Below, one piece after another: positions 27,940-37,190 of a stretch of DNA of 64,000 bases. This DNA comes from an uncultured Pseudomonadales bacterium (lineage in GTDB: Bacteria > Pseudomonadota > Gammaproteobacteria > Pseudomonadales > Porticoccaceae). Both the position numbers and the translations under genes were made by a program. The notes below the pieces were generated by a model. That model saw nothing but the letters and a program-made list of their open reading frames with translations. It had not been told where the DNA came from and did not search any database. The stretch is from positions 1-64,000 of the forward strand of contig CALSSA010000002.1 of the NCBI GenBank assembly GCA_943788875.1, read 5' to 3'. Position 1 is the stretch's first letter, and the number at the start of each line of letters is the position of its first letter.

Positions 27940-28632
27940 ATGAGCGATGCAGTTACAGTAACTATTGAAGATGGCGTGGCCCGTATTGCAATGGACGATG
28001 GCAAGGTCAATGTTCTGGGCTATGCCATGTGGGACTCCCTGGAGGCTGCCTTTGACCAAGCCGAAGAGGCGGGCGCAGTGGTTATTCTGCAGGGGCGCGA
28101 TGGTATTTTCTCTGGGGGGTTTGACCTCAAGGAAATGAGTAAAGGACCGCAGAATGCTGTGGAGCTAACATCCAGGGGTTCAAAGATGGCGCGTCGCATA
28201 CTGTCATTCCCCACACCGGTGATTGGGGTGTCAACTGGACACTGCATTGCCATGGGGGCATTTTTAATGCTGGCCTGCGACTATAGAATAGGCGCGGCCG
28301 GTGACTTTAAGACAGGGCTGAACGAAACCATGATTGGCATGACTATGCATAACTTTGGTATCGAATTGGCTCGCTACAGAATCCCGCTGCACTACTTTAG
28401 TCGCGCAGTAATCAATGCGGAGATATGGAATCCGCAAGATGCTGTGTCTGCAGGGTTCTATGACCGCACGGCGCCGGCGGAGCAACTTGCGGCTGCAGCT
28501 GCTATGGCGGCCGAGATGTTTGGCAATCTGAATATGACTGCCTTTAATGGTACCAAAAACAAATCTCGCAAAGATTTACTGGCGTTACTGGATCGCTGTA
28601 TAGAAATAGATCTGGTAGCCCCTGGCAGCTAA
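27940..28632 (+). CDS. Enoyl-CoA hydratase/isomerase family protein
   Basis: The 230-residue protein is a crotonase-fold enzyme. It shows GRDGIFSGGFDLKEMSKG near residues 55-70 and VIGVSTGHCIAMGAFLMLACDYRIG near 97-120, the two oxyanion-hole loops. It is shorter than typical hydratases (about 260), lacking part of the C-terminal helices. The acid/base glutamates of true hydratases are not clearly present at the expected place after GAFLMLACD, so the exact reaction is uncertain. It is divergent from mutS, preceded by a GGGGGAAG ribosome-binding site and followed by a terminator hairpin. Confidence 0.85.
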   Translation: MSDAVTVTIEDGVARIAMDDGKVNVLGYAMWDSLEAAFDQAEEAGAVVILQGRDGIFSGGFDLKEMSKGPQNAVELTSRGSKMARRILSFPTPVIGVSTGHCIAMGAFLMLACDYRIGAAGDFKTGLNETMIGMTMHNFGIELARYRIPLHYFSRAVINAEIWNPQDAVSAGFYDRTAPAEQLAAAAAMAAEMFGNLNMTAFNGTKNKSRKDLLALLDRCIEIDLVAPGS

Positions 28633-28650
28633 CCGACCCAGGGGCCTTTT
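28618..28650 (+). terminator. Rho-independent terminator overlapping the crotonase stop
   Basis: GCCCCTGG (28618-28625) pairs with CCAGGGGC (28638-28645), followed by CTTTT. The TAA stop codon of the preceding gene lies in the loop, so the stem starts inside the coding region. Confidence 0.75.
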
Positions 28651-28774
28651 AGAGACAGAACCCGAGCCAGAGCCAGAGCTGAAATTTTAACTGTCCGCAC
28701 CAGGTTTAAGCGATTGCTGTGAATTTGGCTCGAAACAGCTATCGGCAGCCTGCAAAGCGAGATACACTTTTGCA

Positions 28775-29272
28775 ATGAATTCTACTATCTCTCAACTATC
28801 AGCCGAAATCGGCAAAACCCTGGGTGCCCACAATGCCACCGTGACCTTTGCAGAGTCCTGTACCGGCGGCGGCGTGGCTCATGCCATTACCGCAGTGCCG
28901 GGCAGTTCAGCCTGGTTCGGCTCAGGCTTTGTCACCTATGCCAACAGTGCCAAACATAAAATTTTGGGGGTTTCCTCAGAGCTTCTTGATGCGCAGGGCG
29001 CGGTCAGCGAACCCGTGGTAGTGCAGATGGCCGAGGGTGCAGTTGCCGCGGCGGGAGCAGACTTTGGCGTGGCCATCAGTGGTATCGCCGGACCCGGTGG
29101 TGGCACTGCAGAAAAACCTGTTGGCACTGTCTGGTTCTGCTGGACCGGACCCCAGGGCAGCCTTACTCAGAAGCATTGCTTTTTGGGTGATCGTGCCGAA
29201 GTTCGTGAGCAGGCAATCACAATTTGTTTAAAACAACTGTTGCAACAGGTTACTGGTTATTATACTGTATAA
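28775..29272 (+). CDS. pncC: Nicotinamide-nucleotide amidohydrolase (PncC, CinA C-terminal domain)
   Basis: The 165-residue protein is the stand-alone CinA C-terminal domain. It contains FAESCTGGGVAHAIT near residue 25, with the catalytic serine, and GIAGPGGGTAEKPVGTVWF near 107. It deamidates nicotinamide mononucleotide in NAD salvage. The gene directly precedes recA, the order known in Pseudomonas and many gammaproteobacteria. Its stop codon lies within the LexA box of recA. Confidence 0.95.
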   Translation: MNSTISQLSAEIGKTLGAHNATVTFAESCTGGGVAHAITAVPGSSAWFGSGFVTYANSAKHKILGVSSELLDAQGAVSEPVVVQMAEGAVAAAGADFGVAISGIAGPGGGTAEKPVGTVWFCWTGPQGSLTQKHCFLGDRAEVREQAITICLKQLLQQVTGYYTV

Positions 29273-29280
29273 CCATACAG
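29265..29280 (+). promoter_or_regulatory. LexA (SOS) box upstream of recA
   Basis: CTGTATAACCATACAG fits the gammaproteobacterial LexA consensus CTGT-N8-ACAG exactly. It overlaps the last codons of pncC and is 55 bases before the recA start. A TATACT -10-like hexamer (29261-29266) overlaps the box, with TTGCAA 15 bases upstream, so LexA would block the promoter. Confidence 0.9.
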
Positions 29281-29335
29281 GTACTGATTAAGTAACCAGT
29301 AATTAAAAACACCGCACAATTTTGAGGATACAAAT

Positions 29336-30379
29336 ATGGATGCCAATAAATCAAAAGCATTAGAAGCAGCGCTGGGTCAGATCGAACGCCAGTTTGGAAA
29401 GGGCACGGTAATGCGTATGGGCGAGGGCGGCCGTCAGGCAATCCCGGCTATATCAACCGGTTCTCTGGGTTTGGATATTGCACTGGGTATTGGCGGTCTT
29501 CCCAAGGGTCGAGTCGTTGAGATTTATGGCCCGGAGTCCTCAGGTAAAACAACATTGACACTGCAGGTGATTGCCGAGGCACAAAAAGCCGGCGGCACCT
29601 GTGCCTTTATTGATGCCGAGCATGCGCTGGACCCGGTATATGCCGAAAAGCTGGGCGTTAAGGTCGATGATCTGATTGTTTCCCAGCCAGATACGGGTGA
29701 GCAGGCCCTCGAAGTCACGGATATGCTGGTTCGTTCTGGCGCCTGTGATGTGCTGGTGGTCGACTCGGTAGCTGCATTGACTCCACGAGCGGAGATTGAA
29801 GGCGAGATGGGCGACCATCATGTTGGTCTTCAGGCTAGACTGATGTCTCAGGCACTGCGCAAGCTAACGGGCAATATCAAAACTGCCAACTGTCTGGTTA
29901 TCTTTATTAACCAGATTCGTATGAAAATTGGCGTTATGTTTGGTAACCCGGAGACCACCACTGGTGGTAACGCACTGAAGTTTTATTCTTCAGTGCGCCT
30001 GGATATTCGCCGTATCGGTGCGGTAAAAGATGGTGACGAGATTGTCGGCAATGAAACCCGCGTCAAGGTGGTCAAGAACAAGGTAGCGCCGCCCTTTAAG
30101 CAGACAGAGTTCCAGATTCTCTATGGTCGCGGCATTAACCGCAATGGCGAGTTGGTGGATCTGGGAGTCAAACATGGTCTGGTTGATAAGTCCGGTGCCT
30201 GGTATGCCTACAAGGGCAATAAAATTGGTCAGGGTAAAGCCAATGTCGGCGTATTTCTTACCGAGAATCCAGAGATTGCTGCTGAGATTGAATCCCAGAT
30301 CAGAGCCAAAGAGCTGGGTGATTTGACTCCGGTACAGGAAACTCCCGAGGTTCCAGAACAGGATTTTACCGAGGAGTAA
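29336..30379 (+). CDS. recA: Recombinase A
   Basis: The 347-residue protein is RecA, the DNA strand-exchange ATPase and LexA coprotease. It has Walker [11 protein letters not shown] near residues 65-74, the DNA-binding loop segments ([22 protein letters not shown] near 190-210) and an acidic C-terminal tail. The start follows TTTGAGGATAC, which carries a GAGG ribosome-binding site. It is preceded by a LexA box and followed at 49 bases by recX. Length is typical of the family (about 350). Confidence 0.99.
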   Translation: MDANKSKALEAALGQIERQFGKGTVMRMGEGGRQAIPAISTGSLGLDIALGIGGLPKGRVVEIYGPESSGKTTLTLQVIAEAQKAGGTCAFIDAEHALDPVYAEKLGVKVDDLIVSQPDTGEQALEVTDMLVRSGACDVLVVDSVAALTPRAEIEGEMGDHHVGLQARLMSQALRKLTGNIKTANCLVIFINQIRMKIGVMFGNPETTTGGNALKFYSSVRLDIRRIGAVKDGDEIVGNETRVKVVKNKVAPPFKQTEFQILYGRGINRNGELVDLGVKHGLVDKSGAWYAYKGNKIGQGKANVGVFLTENPEIAAEIESQIRAKELGDLTPVQETPEVPEQDFTEE

Positions 30380-30428
30380 GCTGGCGCTGAAGCAGGGACA
30401 AATAAGGCAGGACAATTAATTCAGGACA

Positions 30429-30905
30429 ATGAAGAGACAGGATGAGGTAATTACCCCAGCTAAAATTCGCTCTGCAGCTATGGATTTACTGACCGGGCGC
30501 GAATTTTCCCGAGCTGAGCTGGCCAAGAAGCTGGATAAGCGTTTTGACGCTGACCCAGCTATCAGCGCACAACTGGACCGCCTTCAAGAGGAGGGCCTCC
30601 AGTCTGATGGGCGCTTTACTGAGGCGTTTCTGCGCGCGAGAATATACCGCGGTCATGGATTGGCTAGAATACGCATGGATATCCGTCAGAAAGGGATTGC
30701 AGACGATTTATTCAATGCCGCGGTGGAGGCGTCAGAGACCGACTGGTTTTCTCTGGCGCGAGAAGTGGCTGAGCGCAAGTTTGGCCGCCACCCGGCTGCA
30801 GACCAAAAAGACAGAGCCAAGCGTATGCGGTTTTTACAGTACCGCGGCTTTAATTTTGATCAAATCAAATATGCATTGTCCGCCACTGATGCCGAAGAGT
30901 TCTAG
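30429..30905 (+). CDS. recX: Regulatory protein RecX
   Basis: The 158-residue protein shows the three RecX helical repeats, with FSRAELAKKLDKRF near 25 and a C-terminal RMRFLQYRGFNFDQIKYAL. RecX caps or inhibits RecA filaments. It follows recA, as usual, without its own obvious promoter, so LexA-controlled read-through is likely. Its stop overlaps the stop of the convergent hydrolase gene. Confidence 0.95.
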   Translation: MKRQDEVITPAKIRSAAMDLLTGREFSRAELAKKLDKRFDADPAISAQLDRLQEEGLQSDGRFTEAFLRARIYRGHGLARIRMDIRQKGIADDLFNAAVEASETDWFSLAREVAERKFGRHPAADQKDRAKRMRFLQYRGFNFDQIKYALSATDAEEF

Positions 30906-31960
30906 TCAGAGCTTGCGGCCAGATAGCCATCAAATAGCTCCACCAGTCTGGGTTCCATATAGCTATGGGCCTGCATATTCAATATAAACCCGCAGTGGCC
31001 ACCATAATCGTAGACTTCCAGGTTGAGTTTTTCTGGACAGTTAATCTTGTCCAGATCTGATACCGGAATAATGGGATCATCGGACGCGGCGATAAGATGC
31101 GCAGGTATGCTTAGTGAGCTGAGTCTGTCGCCGGTCAGGGCATAGGATCTGAAGTAGCTGTCTGCATCCTTAAACTCAGTGTGTCTGGGAACAAAAAACG
31201 CATTGAGCTCAGCAAAGGTTTTGGCACCCTCTAGCTCGGGGCCAAAATCATACTCTGGAAAATGCACCAATTTCTTGCGCAGGGATTTGGTCCAGCGATA
31301 CATAAAGTATTTGCGATAGATAAAAGACCCTTGGTTTAGCGCAGCCATTGCATTGACCGGATCTACCGGTGGGCAAATAGCCACAGCTGCGCTCAGCCCC
31401 AGCGCCGAGCCTCGATCAGCGGCAATGCGCAGCGTGAAATTACCACCCAGAGAAAAACCGGCTAGAAATACCGATTGATAGGGCCGTTGATTCAAAAAAA
31501 TCTCTACTGCATCCCCGACCTCGCCGACCATAGTGGAATTAAACAGCTCTCTGTTGAGATGTTGGGTGTCGCCATGGTCGCGCATATTGAGGCGCAGCAC
31601 ATCATAGCCATGGTCGAGCAGATATTTTGCGGTGGTCACCTGATAAGCCGACTTGCTGGAGCCCTCCCAGCCATGAATCATGACGACTAGAGCCCCTTTT
31701 GAAGCAGCCTTTTTCTGAGTGCTTAGGTCGAACTCCGCAGCAAGCCTGACACCATCGTTCGTGGTTAGTATCAATGCTTCTGAATTTAGCCTTTCAGCCA
31801 GCCGGTTAGCGCGGCGTTTGCGTGGTCCCACACTGTTGAGTGCGCTCTGAATATGCGGATGACGCAAATAAAAAGGTGGGGTAAATGGGCGTTTTACAGT
31901 CATATATAAGGTCAGCAGCGTACTTTTGGGATTATCAGTATTTCTTGAACTGCTCATCAT
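30902..31960 (-). CDS. Alpha/beta hydrolase of the YheT-like family
   Basis: The 352-residue protein has an alpha/beta-hydrolase fold. VVMIHGWEGSSKSAY near 95 gives the oxyanion loop, LAGFSLGGNFTLR near 170 the nucleophile serine, and DYGGHCGFI near 325 the histidine; the aspartate is probably in ASDDPIIP. The N-terminal PFYLRHPHIQS motif is characteristic of YheT-type proteins, whose substrates are poorly known. No signal peptide is evident. A downstream ATG at 31903 is a possible start and would remove 19 residues without harming the fold. Confidence 0.88.
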   Translation of the reverse strand: MMSSSRNTDNPKSTLLTLYMTVKRPFTPPFYLRHPHIQSALNSVGPRKRRANRLAERLNSEALILTTNDGVRLAAEFDLSTQKKAASKGALVVMIHGWEGSSKSAYQVTTAKYLLDHGYDVLRLNMRDHGDTQHLNRELFNSTMVGEVGDAVEIFLNQRPYQSVFLAGFSLGGNFTLRIAADRGSALGLSAAVAICPPVDPVNAMAALNQGSFIYRKYFMYRWTKSLRKKLVHFPEYDFGPELEGAKTFAELNAFFVPRHTEFKDADSYFRSYALTGDRLSSLSIPAHLIAASDDPIIPVSDLDKINCPEKLNLEVYDYGGHCGFILNMQAHSYMEPRLVELFDGYLAASSD

Positions 31961-32028
31961 AACTGGGGTCGAAGTTTAAGACCAAGGAATTTGGTTATTC
32001 AGGAAGGTATAGTATCAAGGAGATCAGG

Positions 32029-32499
32029 ATGATTAAGATACTGCAGTTATCTGCAATAATAATAGTCACAGCATGTGCGTCAACATTTACCTCAGCCGCC
32101 GCAACCACCAGCCCCACAATAGATACCTCCATTAACACCGAGATCGAAAAACCACAGCTATCTCTGGTTGAGCGAATGAAAGCCATAACGCCGGTTAATT
32201 ATAAAAAATGGAGTATTCGCGGCGGTTGCATCAACTCCAGTCGCATCAAGCGGATCAAGTTTCTCGATGACCGCACCGCACTTCTCAGTCTGGTGGGCAA
32301 GAAAAAAGCCGTTCTCAGGTTAGCGTCCAACTGCCCTGGAATTAAGAGACATGGTTTCTCCCATGCCAGTGATGGGCAGAGAATCTGCACCAGATATAGC
32401 CGTTTTTCGGTGCTGGGTGGAAGCTATGCCTGCAAGGTTGCATCAATAGACCCCTATCTGGAACTTGAAGACCCGCCTGAGCTGAAAGAATTTGAGTAA
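32029..32499 (+). CDS. Small exported protein, DUF6491-like (first paralogue)
   Basis: The 156-residue product has an N-terminal hydrophobic signal of about 20 residues and a mature part with the pattern W-x-I-R-x-x-C-I-x-x-S-R-I-x-x-I-x-F. Four cysteines are conserved with the next gene (near 66, 105, 118 and 134), suggesting disulfides in the periplasm. The pattern resembles DUF6491 proteins, but this identification is from memory. It shares the motif VERMKAI-x-x-V-N-x-K-x-W with the downstream paralogue, so the two arose by tandem duplication. Function unknown. Confidence 0.75.
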   Translation: MIKILQLSAIIIVTACASTFTSAAATTSPTIDTSINTEIEKPQLSLVERMKAITPVNYKKWSIRGGCINSSRIKRIKFLDDRTALLSLVGKKKAVLRLASNCPGIKRHGFSHASDGQRICTRYSRFSVLGGSYACKVASIDPYLELEDPPELKEFE

Positions 32500-32575
32500 A
32501 TTGATTGGTTTTACTTGCTTCTGCCTGAGGTTTTAGCTTTTCATAGTAGCCCCCATGTTTACTCTGAGGCTATAG

Positions 32576-33010
32576 ATGAAATTAGTAAGGTTCTGTGTGT
32601 CTCTGCTGCTATGCACAGCGGCATTCGGTCAGGCCTATTCTGAGGAGAGCCTGCCCGGGGAAGAGTCCGAGTCGACTTCAGTGATTGATCGTATGAAGGC
32701 GATTGACGAAGTCAATCCCAAGAGTTGGGGCATTCGCAACAACTGTATTAGCCTATCAAGAATTCGCGGAATCAACTTTAGAGATGATCAGTCCGCCGTT
32801 GTGGATGTCGGCCGCGGCAAAGAGGTTCTTATGCGGCTGAAGCGCGAGTGCAATGGCATTAAAACTGAAGGCTTTAAATATCAGCCACGAGGCATGACTA
32901 TCTGTGCCCGCCATGACTATCTGGAGTTGCTCAGAACCAAACGCATATGCCATATTGAATCGTTTGAACCCTATTTGACCGTTGAAGAGCCGAAGGAAGA
33001 TAGTAAATGA
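32576..33010 (+). CDS. Small exported protein, DUF6491-like (second paralogue)
   Basis: The 144-residue product has a signal peptide (about 21 residues, ending AFGQAYS) and shares with the upstream gene the segments IDRMKAIDEVNPKSWGIRNNC and C-x-GIK-x-x-GF, with all four cysteines in register. Overlap of its stop (TGA) with the ATG of the following M23 peptidase indicates translational coupling, so a periplasmic function linked to cell-wall processing is possible. No function is known. Confidence 0.75.
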   Translation: MKLVRFCVSLLLCTAAFGQAYSEESLPGEESESTSVIDRMKAIDEVNPKSWGIRNNCISLSRIRGINFRDDQSAVVDVGRGKEVLMRLKRECNGIKTEGFKYQPRGMTICARHDYLELLRTKRICHIESFEPYLTVEEPKEDSK

Positions 33011-33831
33011 CCGGGTTGCGGAATCTTATTGCTTTACTGGTAGCCTGCCTGACGGCCGGGGAGTTGCAGGCAAATCCCATGACCCTACAGGGCAGTTTGC
33101 AGCAAGGTAGTCTGTTATTAGGTACCGTTGAGGCTGGATCCAGTGCCTTTTATCGCGGCCAGTCATTGCCATTGACCGCAGAGGGTCAGTTTCTTTTGGG
33201 TTTAGGTAGAGATGCTCCGTCAAGTATTGAGCTACGTATTGTTGATCTGTATGGACTGCAGACCGTGCAAAAGTTTGCCGTGGCCAGGCGCGAGTATCCT
33301 ATTCAGCGGGTTAATGGCGTGCCCTCGAAAACCGTTACCCCGCCCGAGTCTGATCTGGCGCGAATCCGCAATGACTCCGCGCTTGTTAAATCTGCACGCA
33401 AAGAGATCACGGCTAGAGAAGATTTTCTCGATGGTTTCCAAATACCCTTGGTGGGTCCAGTCACTGGGGTCTATGGCAGTCAGCGGGTCTATAACGGCGT
33501 GCCGAAAAGCCCCCATTACGGTGTTGATTATGCAGCCCCCACAGGCACAGAAGTACTGGCACCGGCGGCGGGCGTTGTGCGCCTGGCCCACCGCGATATG
33601 TTCTACTCAGGGGGAACACTGATTGTTGACCATGGCCATGGCCTCAGCTCCAGCTTTTTGCATCTGAGTGATATTTTGGTGGCTGAAGGCAGCAGAGTTA
33701 TCCGTGGGCAGCCTATCGCCAAGGTGGGTGCCACAGGTCGAGCTACCGGCCCTCATCTGGACTGGCGCATGAACTGGCACAGAGAACGTGTCGACCCGCA
33801 GTTGGTTATGAAGACATTACCTGTTCAATAG
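33007..33831 (+). CDS. M23-family metallopeptidase, exported
   Basis: The 274-residue protein has a signal peptide of about 22 residues, a beta-rich N-terminal domain, and a C-terminal LytM/M23 domain. The zinc ligands are visible: His and Asp in HYGVDYAAPTG near 175, and His in GPHLDWRMNW near 255; HLS near 220 gives the further catalytic histidine. It likely cleaves peptide cross-links in peptidoglycan or activates amidases. The start overlaps the previous stop codon by four bases (ATGA), so expression is coupled to the exported paralogue upstream. Confidence 0.92.
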   Translation: MTGLRNLIALLVACLTAGELQANPMTLQGSLQQGSLLLGTVEAGSSAFYRGQSLPLTAEGQFLLGLGRDAPSSIELRIVDLYGLQTVQKFAVARREYPIQRVNGVPSKTVTPPESDLARIRNDSALVKSARKEITAREDFLDGFQIPLVGPVTGVYGSQRVYNGVPKSPHYGVDYAAPTGTEVLAPAAGVVRLAHRDMFYSGGTLIVDHGHGLSSSFLHLSDILVAEGSRVIRGQPIAKVGATGRATGPHLDWRMNWHRERVDPQLVMKTLPVQ

Positions 33832-33933
33832 CCAGGCCCCCTGATGCACGCAAAAACCGGATAATTCGCTGTGGGCATGGCGATTTGGCTGTATTTTGCG
33901 TAAACTAACGCGGTTTTTTAATGGACAAATACA

Positions 33934-34116
33934 GTGGATAAAGAACTCCTAAGCATCTTGGTTTGCCCCGTCAGCAAAGCTCCTTTGACATACGACCCAG
34001 AGGCACAAGAGCTGGTGTGTCGAGCCAGCGGTCTGGCCTACCCGATTCGTGATGGTATTCCGGTTATGCTGGAGACCGAAGCACGACAGTTAGATAGTGA
34101 CGAAAAACTTAAATAA
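33934..34116 (+). CDS. Trm112 family protein
   Basis: The 60-residue protein starts at GTG and contains [17 protein letters not shown] and [13 protein letters not shown], the Trm112/YcaR pattern of a zinc-ribbon-like small protein that partners methyltransferases. Only one cysteine of the first knuckle (VCPVS) and one of the second (LVC) remain, as is common in bacterial members. It precedes a HIT protein and alaS. Confidence 0.9.
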   Translation: MDKELLSILVCPVSKAPLTYDPEAQELVCRASGLAYPIRDGIPVMLETEARQLDSDEKLK

Positions 34117-34171
34117 CTGATGCTGTGGGCATTTTACAGGCCCTTTGCCAACAGGTTGCGAGCACCTAATC

Positions 34172-34528
34172 ATGACAACAGAGACTCTATTTGCGCGGAT
34201 TATTAATCGCGAGATACCGGCAGATATCCTCTACGAGGACGATCAGTGCATTGTTATCAATGATATTGCGCCACAGGCGCCAGTGCATATGCTGGTTATT
34301 CCGCGCCAACCACTGCCCAGGCTGGCAGATGCCAGTCAGGCAGATCGCGATATGCTGGGGCATCTGATGTGGGTGGCAGGAGAGGTCGCCCGCCAGTTTG
34401 GTGTTGACGACGCTTTCCGTCTGGTGGTTAACAATGGTGCAGATGCAGGACAGACCGTGTTCCATCTGCACCTGCATATTCTGGCCAATAAAGGCAGTGA
34501 GAAAACGTTCTCGGAAGCAAATTTATAA
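34172..34528 (+). CDS. HIT-family nucleotide-binding hydrolase
   Basis: The 118-residue protein has the histidine triad motif VFHLHLHIL near residue 105 and the N-terminal LFARIINREIPADILYEDD typical of HinT-like proteins, which hydrolyse purine nucleoside phosphoramidates. The ATG at 34172 gives the expected family start; an in-frame TTG at 34145 is less likely. It is in the same direction as the Trm112 gene and alaS. Confidence 0.93.
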   Translation: MTTETLFARIINREIPADILYEDDQCIVINDIAPQAPVHMLVIPRQPLPRLADASQADRDMLGHLMWVAGEVARQFGVDDAFRLVVNNGADAGQTVFHLHLHILANKGSEKTFSEANL

Positions 34529-34530
34529 GT

Positions 34531-34553
34531 GGTTCAGCGCTAGACGCTGAGCC
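34531..34553 (+). other. Hairpin between HIT gene and alaS
   Basis: GGTTCAGCG and CGCTGAGCC form a 9-bp stem with one G-U pair around CTAGA. No T-run follows, so it may be a leader structure or a weak, factor-dependent stop rather than an intrinsic terminator. Confidence 0.45.
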
Positions 34554-34574
34554 CTCAACTGGAAACAAACCATC

Positions 34575-37172
34575 ATGAAAAGCGCCGAAATACGTGACGC
34601 CTTCCTAAACTATTTTGCCAGCAAGCAGCATAAGATTATGCCCAGCAGCAGCCTGGTGCCGGGCAATGACCCCACGCTGTTATTTACCAATGCAGGGATG
34701 GTGCAATTTAAAGATGTCTTTTTGGGTGAGGATAAACGTGACTACAATCGGGCTGTATCCTCTCAGCGCTGCGTGCGTGCCGGTGGCAAGCACAATGATT
34801 TGGAAAACGTAGGCTATACCGCTCGGCACCACACGTTCTTTGAAATGCTGGGTAACTTCAGCTTTGGCGATTACTTTAAACGCGATGCCATTAGCTTTGC
34901 CTGGCAGTTTCTTACCGAAGTGCTGGAACTGCCCAAAGAGCGACTCTGGGTCACTGTGCATATCAGTGACGACGAGGCTGCGGAAATCTGGGTCAATGAA
35001 ATTGGTGTTGATCCCGCACGCCTTTCCCGTCTGGATGAGGACAACTTCTGGCAGATGGGAGATACAGGGCCCTGTGGCCCCTGCACAGAGATTTTCTGGG
35101 ATCATGGCGAAGACATTCCTGGTGGGCCTCCCGGCAGCGAAGACGACGACCTCGATCGCTATATCGAGATTTGGAATCTGGTATTTATGCAGTTTGAGCG
35201 CGACAGCAGTGGCAAGATGACGCCACTACCCAAGCCGTCAATTGATACCGGCATGGGGCTTGAGCGCATCGCCGCGGTGATGCAGGGTGTGCACAATAAT
35301 TATGATATTGATCTATTCCAGCATCTGATCAAGTCTGCGGCTGAGGTCATTGGCTGCACTGATCTTCAGGAAAACTCCTTAAAAGTGGTGGCCGACCATA
35401 TTCGCTCCTGTGCATTTTTGGTGGTAGACGGCGTACAGCCCTCAAATGAGGGTCGCGGCTATGTGCTGCGGCGCATTATTCGACGGGCATTGCGCCACGG
35501 CCATAATTTAGGTGCCAGCGGTAGCTTCTTCTACAAGCTGGTGGGGCCATTAGCTGAAGTCATGGGCGAAGCCTATCCCGAGCTGATTAGCATGGCCGAC
35601 GAGATTGCCTCAGTACTTAAAAAAGAAGAGCAGCAGTTTGCGCGTACCCTGGATAAAGGCATGGGTGTGCTTGAAGCTGGCCTTGCCGAGTTGTCAGGCA
35701 CAGTATTGCCCGGCGAGCTGATCTTCCAGCTTTACGATACCTTTGGTTTTCCAACTGATTTAACCAATGATGTGGCCCGTGAAAAGGGTTACAGCCTAGA
35801 TATGGATGGCTATGAGACATGCATGGAAGAGCAGCGCAGCAGGGCCCGCTCCGCCAGCCAGTTTGGCTTGGATTGCAGCGATAATATCCGCGTTGATGGC
35901 AGCACCCAGTTCTGTGGCTATGAAACTTTGGAAAATGACGCCAATATTCTGGCTCTTTATGCCGCTGGCGAACCAGTGGATAGCGCCACACAGGATGCAG
36001 AGGTGGTGTTGGTGTTGGATAAAACCGCTTTCTATGCTGAATCCGGTGGCCAGGTAGGCGACTCAGGTTATCTGCAGACCGACTCAGGCAAAATTGAAAT
36101 TATTGATTGCCGCAAGTCCGGTGATCATCATCTGCATATAGGGCGAGTGCTCTCAGGTGCAATTAAAGCGGGGCAGCAGGTCACAGCCAGAGTCGATAGT
36201 ACTGTGCGACAGAGCACAGCCCTCAACCATTCGGCGACCCATTTAATGCATGCGGCACTGCAGCAGGTGTTGGGCGATCACGTGGTTCAGAAAGGCTCTC
36301 TGGTTGATAGTGAAAGACTGCGATTTGATTTCTCTCACAATGAAGCCGTAACCCCGAAGCAGATTCGTCAGATTGAGCACATAGTCAATCGGGAGATACT
36401 GCGCAATAGCAATGTGGATACCGAAGTCATGTCTATGGATGATGCTCGGGACAAAGGTGCCATGGCATTATTTGGCGAGAAATATGGCGATGAAGTGCGT
36501 GTGCTGAGCATGGGCGGAGACTTTTCAGTCGAGCTGTGCGGTGGTACCCATGTTTCGCGAACGGGTGATATAGGCCTGCTGCGTATCTCCGGCGAGTCCA
36601 GCGTGGCAGCCGGCGTGCGTCGCATCGAAGCGGTCACCGGTGATAAAGCGGTGGAGCTCTGCGACCAGTTGCAGGATACCATTGCAGATGTGTCCAGCCT
36701 GGTGCGTGCATCTGGCGGCAATGTGGCCGACAAAGTGCAGCAGCTGGTGGATGATAATCGCAGGCTGCAGAAAGAGATCGAGGCGCTCAAGAGCAAACTT
36801 GCCAATGCCTCTGGTTCTGATTTGATGTCAGGCCTTAAACAGATCAATGGCATCAATGTACTATCTACTGTAGTTGAGGGGGCAGATGCCAAGAGCCTGC
36901 GCGGAGTGGCCGACCAGGTGCGCTCCAAGCTGGATAAGGGTGTATTCTTCCTGGCTGCGGTAGAGGGAGATAAAGCCGCGTTGGTGGCCGGTGTTACCAG
37001 TAATCTGACTGACAGTCTCAAGGCAGGTGATCTGCTCAAGCATGTGACTGCTCAGGTAGGTGGCAAAGGAGGCGGTCGACCGGATATGGCTCAGGGTGCA
37101 GCTGCAGATATCAGCGCACTCCCAGAGGCTATGCAATCGGTCTATAGTTGGGTAGAGCAAAATATTAGTTAA
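34575..37172 (+). CDS. alaS: Alanyl-tRNA synthetase
   Basis: The 865-residue protein has the class II catalytic domain (residues 1-240, with [16 protein letters not shown] and [13 protein letters not shown]), a tRNA-recognition domain, the editing domain with [12 protein letters not shown] near 555 and [10 protein letters not shown] near 655, and a C-terminal helical/DHHA1 region. It charges tRNA-Ala and removes mischarged serine. It lies 18 bases upstream of lysC, the gene order found in pseudomonads. Length is typical (about 875). Confidence 0.98.
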   Translation: MKSAEIRDAFLNYFASKQHKIMPSSSLVPGNDPTLLFTNAGMVQFKDVFLGEDKRDYNRAVSSQRCVRAGGKHNDLENVGYTARHHTFFEMLGNFSFGDYFKRDAISFAWQFLTEVLELPKERLWVTVHISDDEAAEIWVNEIGVDPARLSRLDEDNFWQMGDTGPCGPCTEIFWDHGEDIPGGPPGSEDDDLDRYIEIWNLVFMQFERDSSGKMTPLPKPSIDTGMGLERIAAVMQGVHNNYDIDLFQHLIKSAAEVIGCTDLQENSLKVVADHIRSCAFLVVDGVQPSNEGRGYVLRRIIRRALRHGHNLGASGSFFYKLVGPLAEVMGEAYPELISMADEIASVLKKEEQQFARTLDKGMGVLEAGLAELSGTVLPGELIFQLYDTFGFPTDLTNDVAREKGYSLDMDGYETCMEEQRSRARSASQFGLDCSDNIRVDGSTQFCGYETLENDANILALYAAGEPVDSATQDAEVVLVLDKTAFYAESGGQVGDSGYLQTDSGKIEIIDCRKSGDHHLHIGRVLSGAIKAGQQVTARVDSTVRQSTALNHSATHLMHAALQQVLGDHVVQKGSLVDSERLRFDFSHNEAVTPKQIRQIEHIVNREILRNSNVDTEVMSMDDARDKGAMALFGEKYGDEVRVLSMGGDFSVELCGGTHVSRTGDIGLLRISGESSVAAGVRRIEAVTGDKAVELCDQLQDTIADVSSLVRASGGNVADKVQQLVDDNRRLQKEIEALKSKLANASGSDLMSGLKQINGINVLSTVVEGADAKSLRGVADQVRSKLDKGVFFLAAVEGDKAALVAGVTSNLTDSLKAGDLLKHVTAQVGGKGGGRPDMAQGAAADISALPEAMQSVYSWVEQNIS

Positions 37173-37190
37173 CGCTTGAGTTGAGGATAG

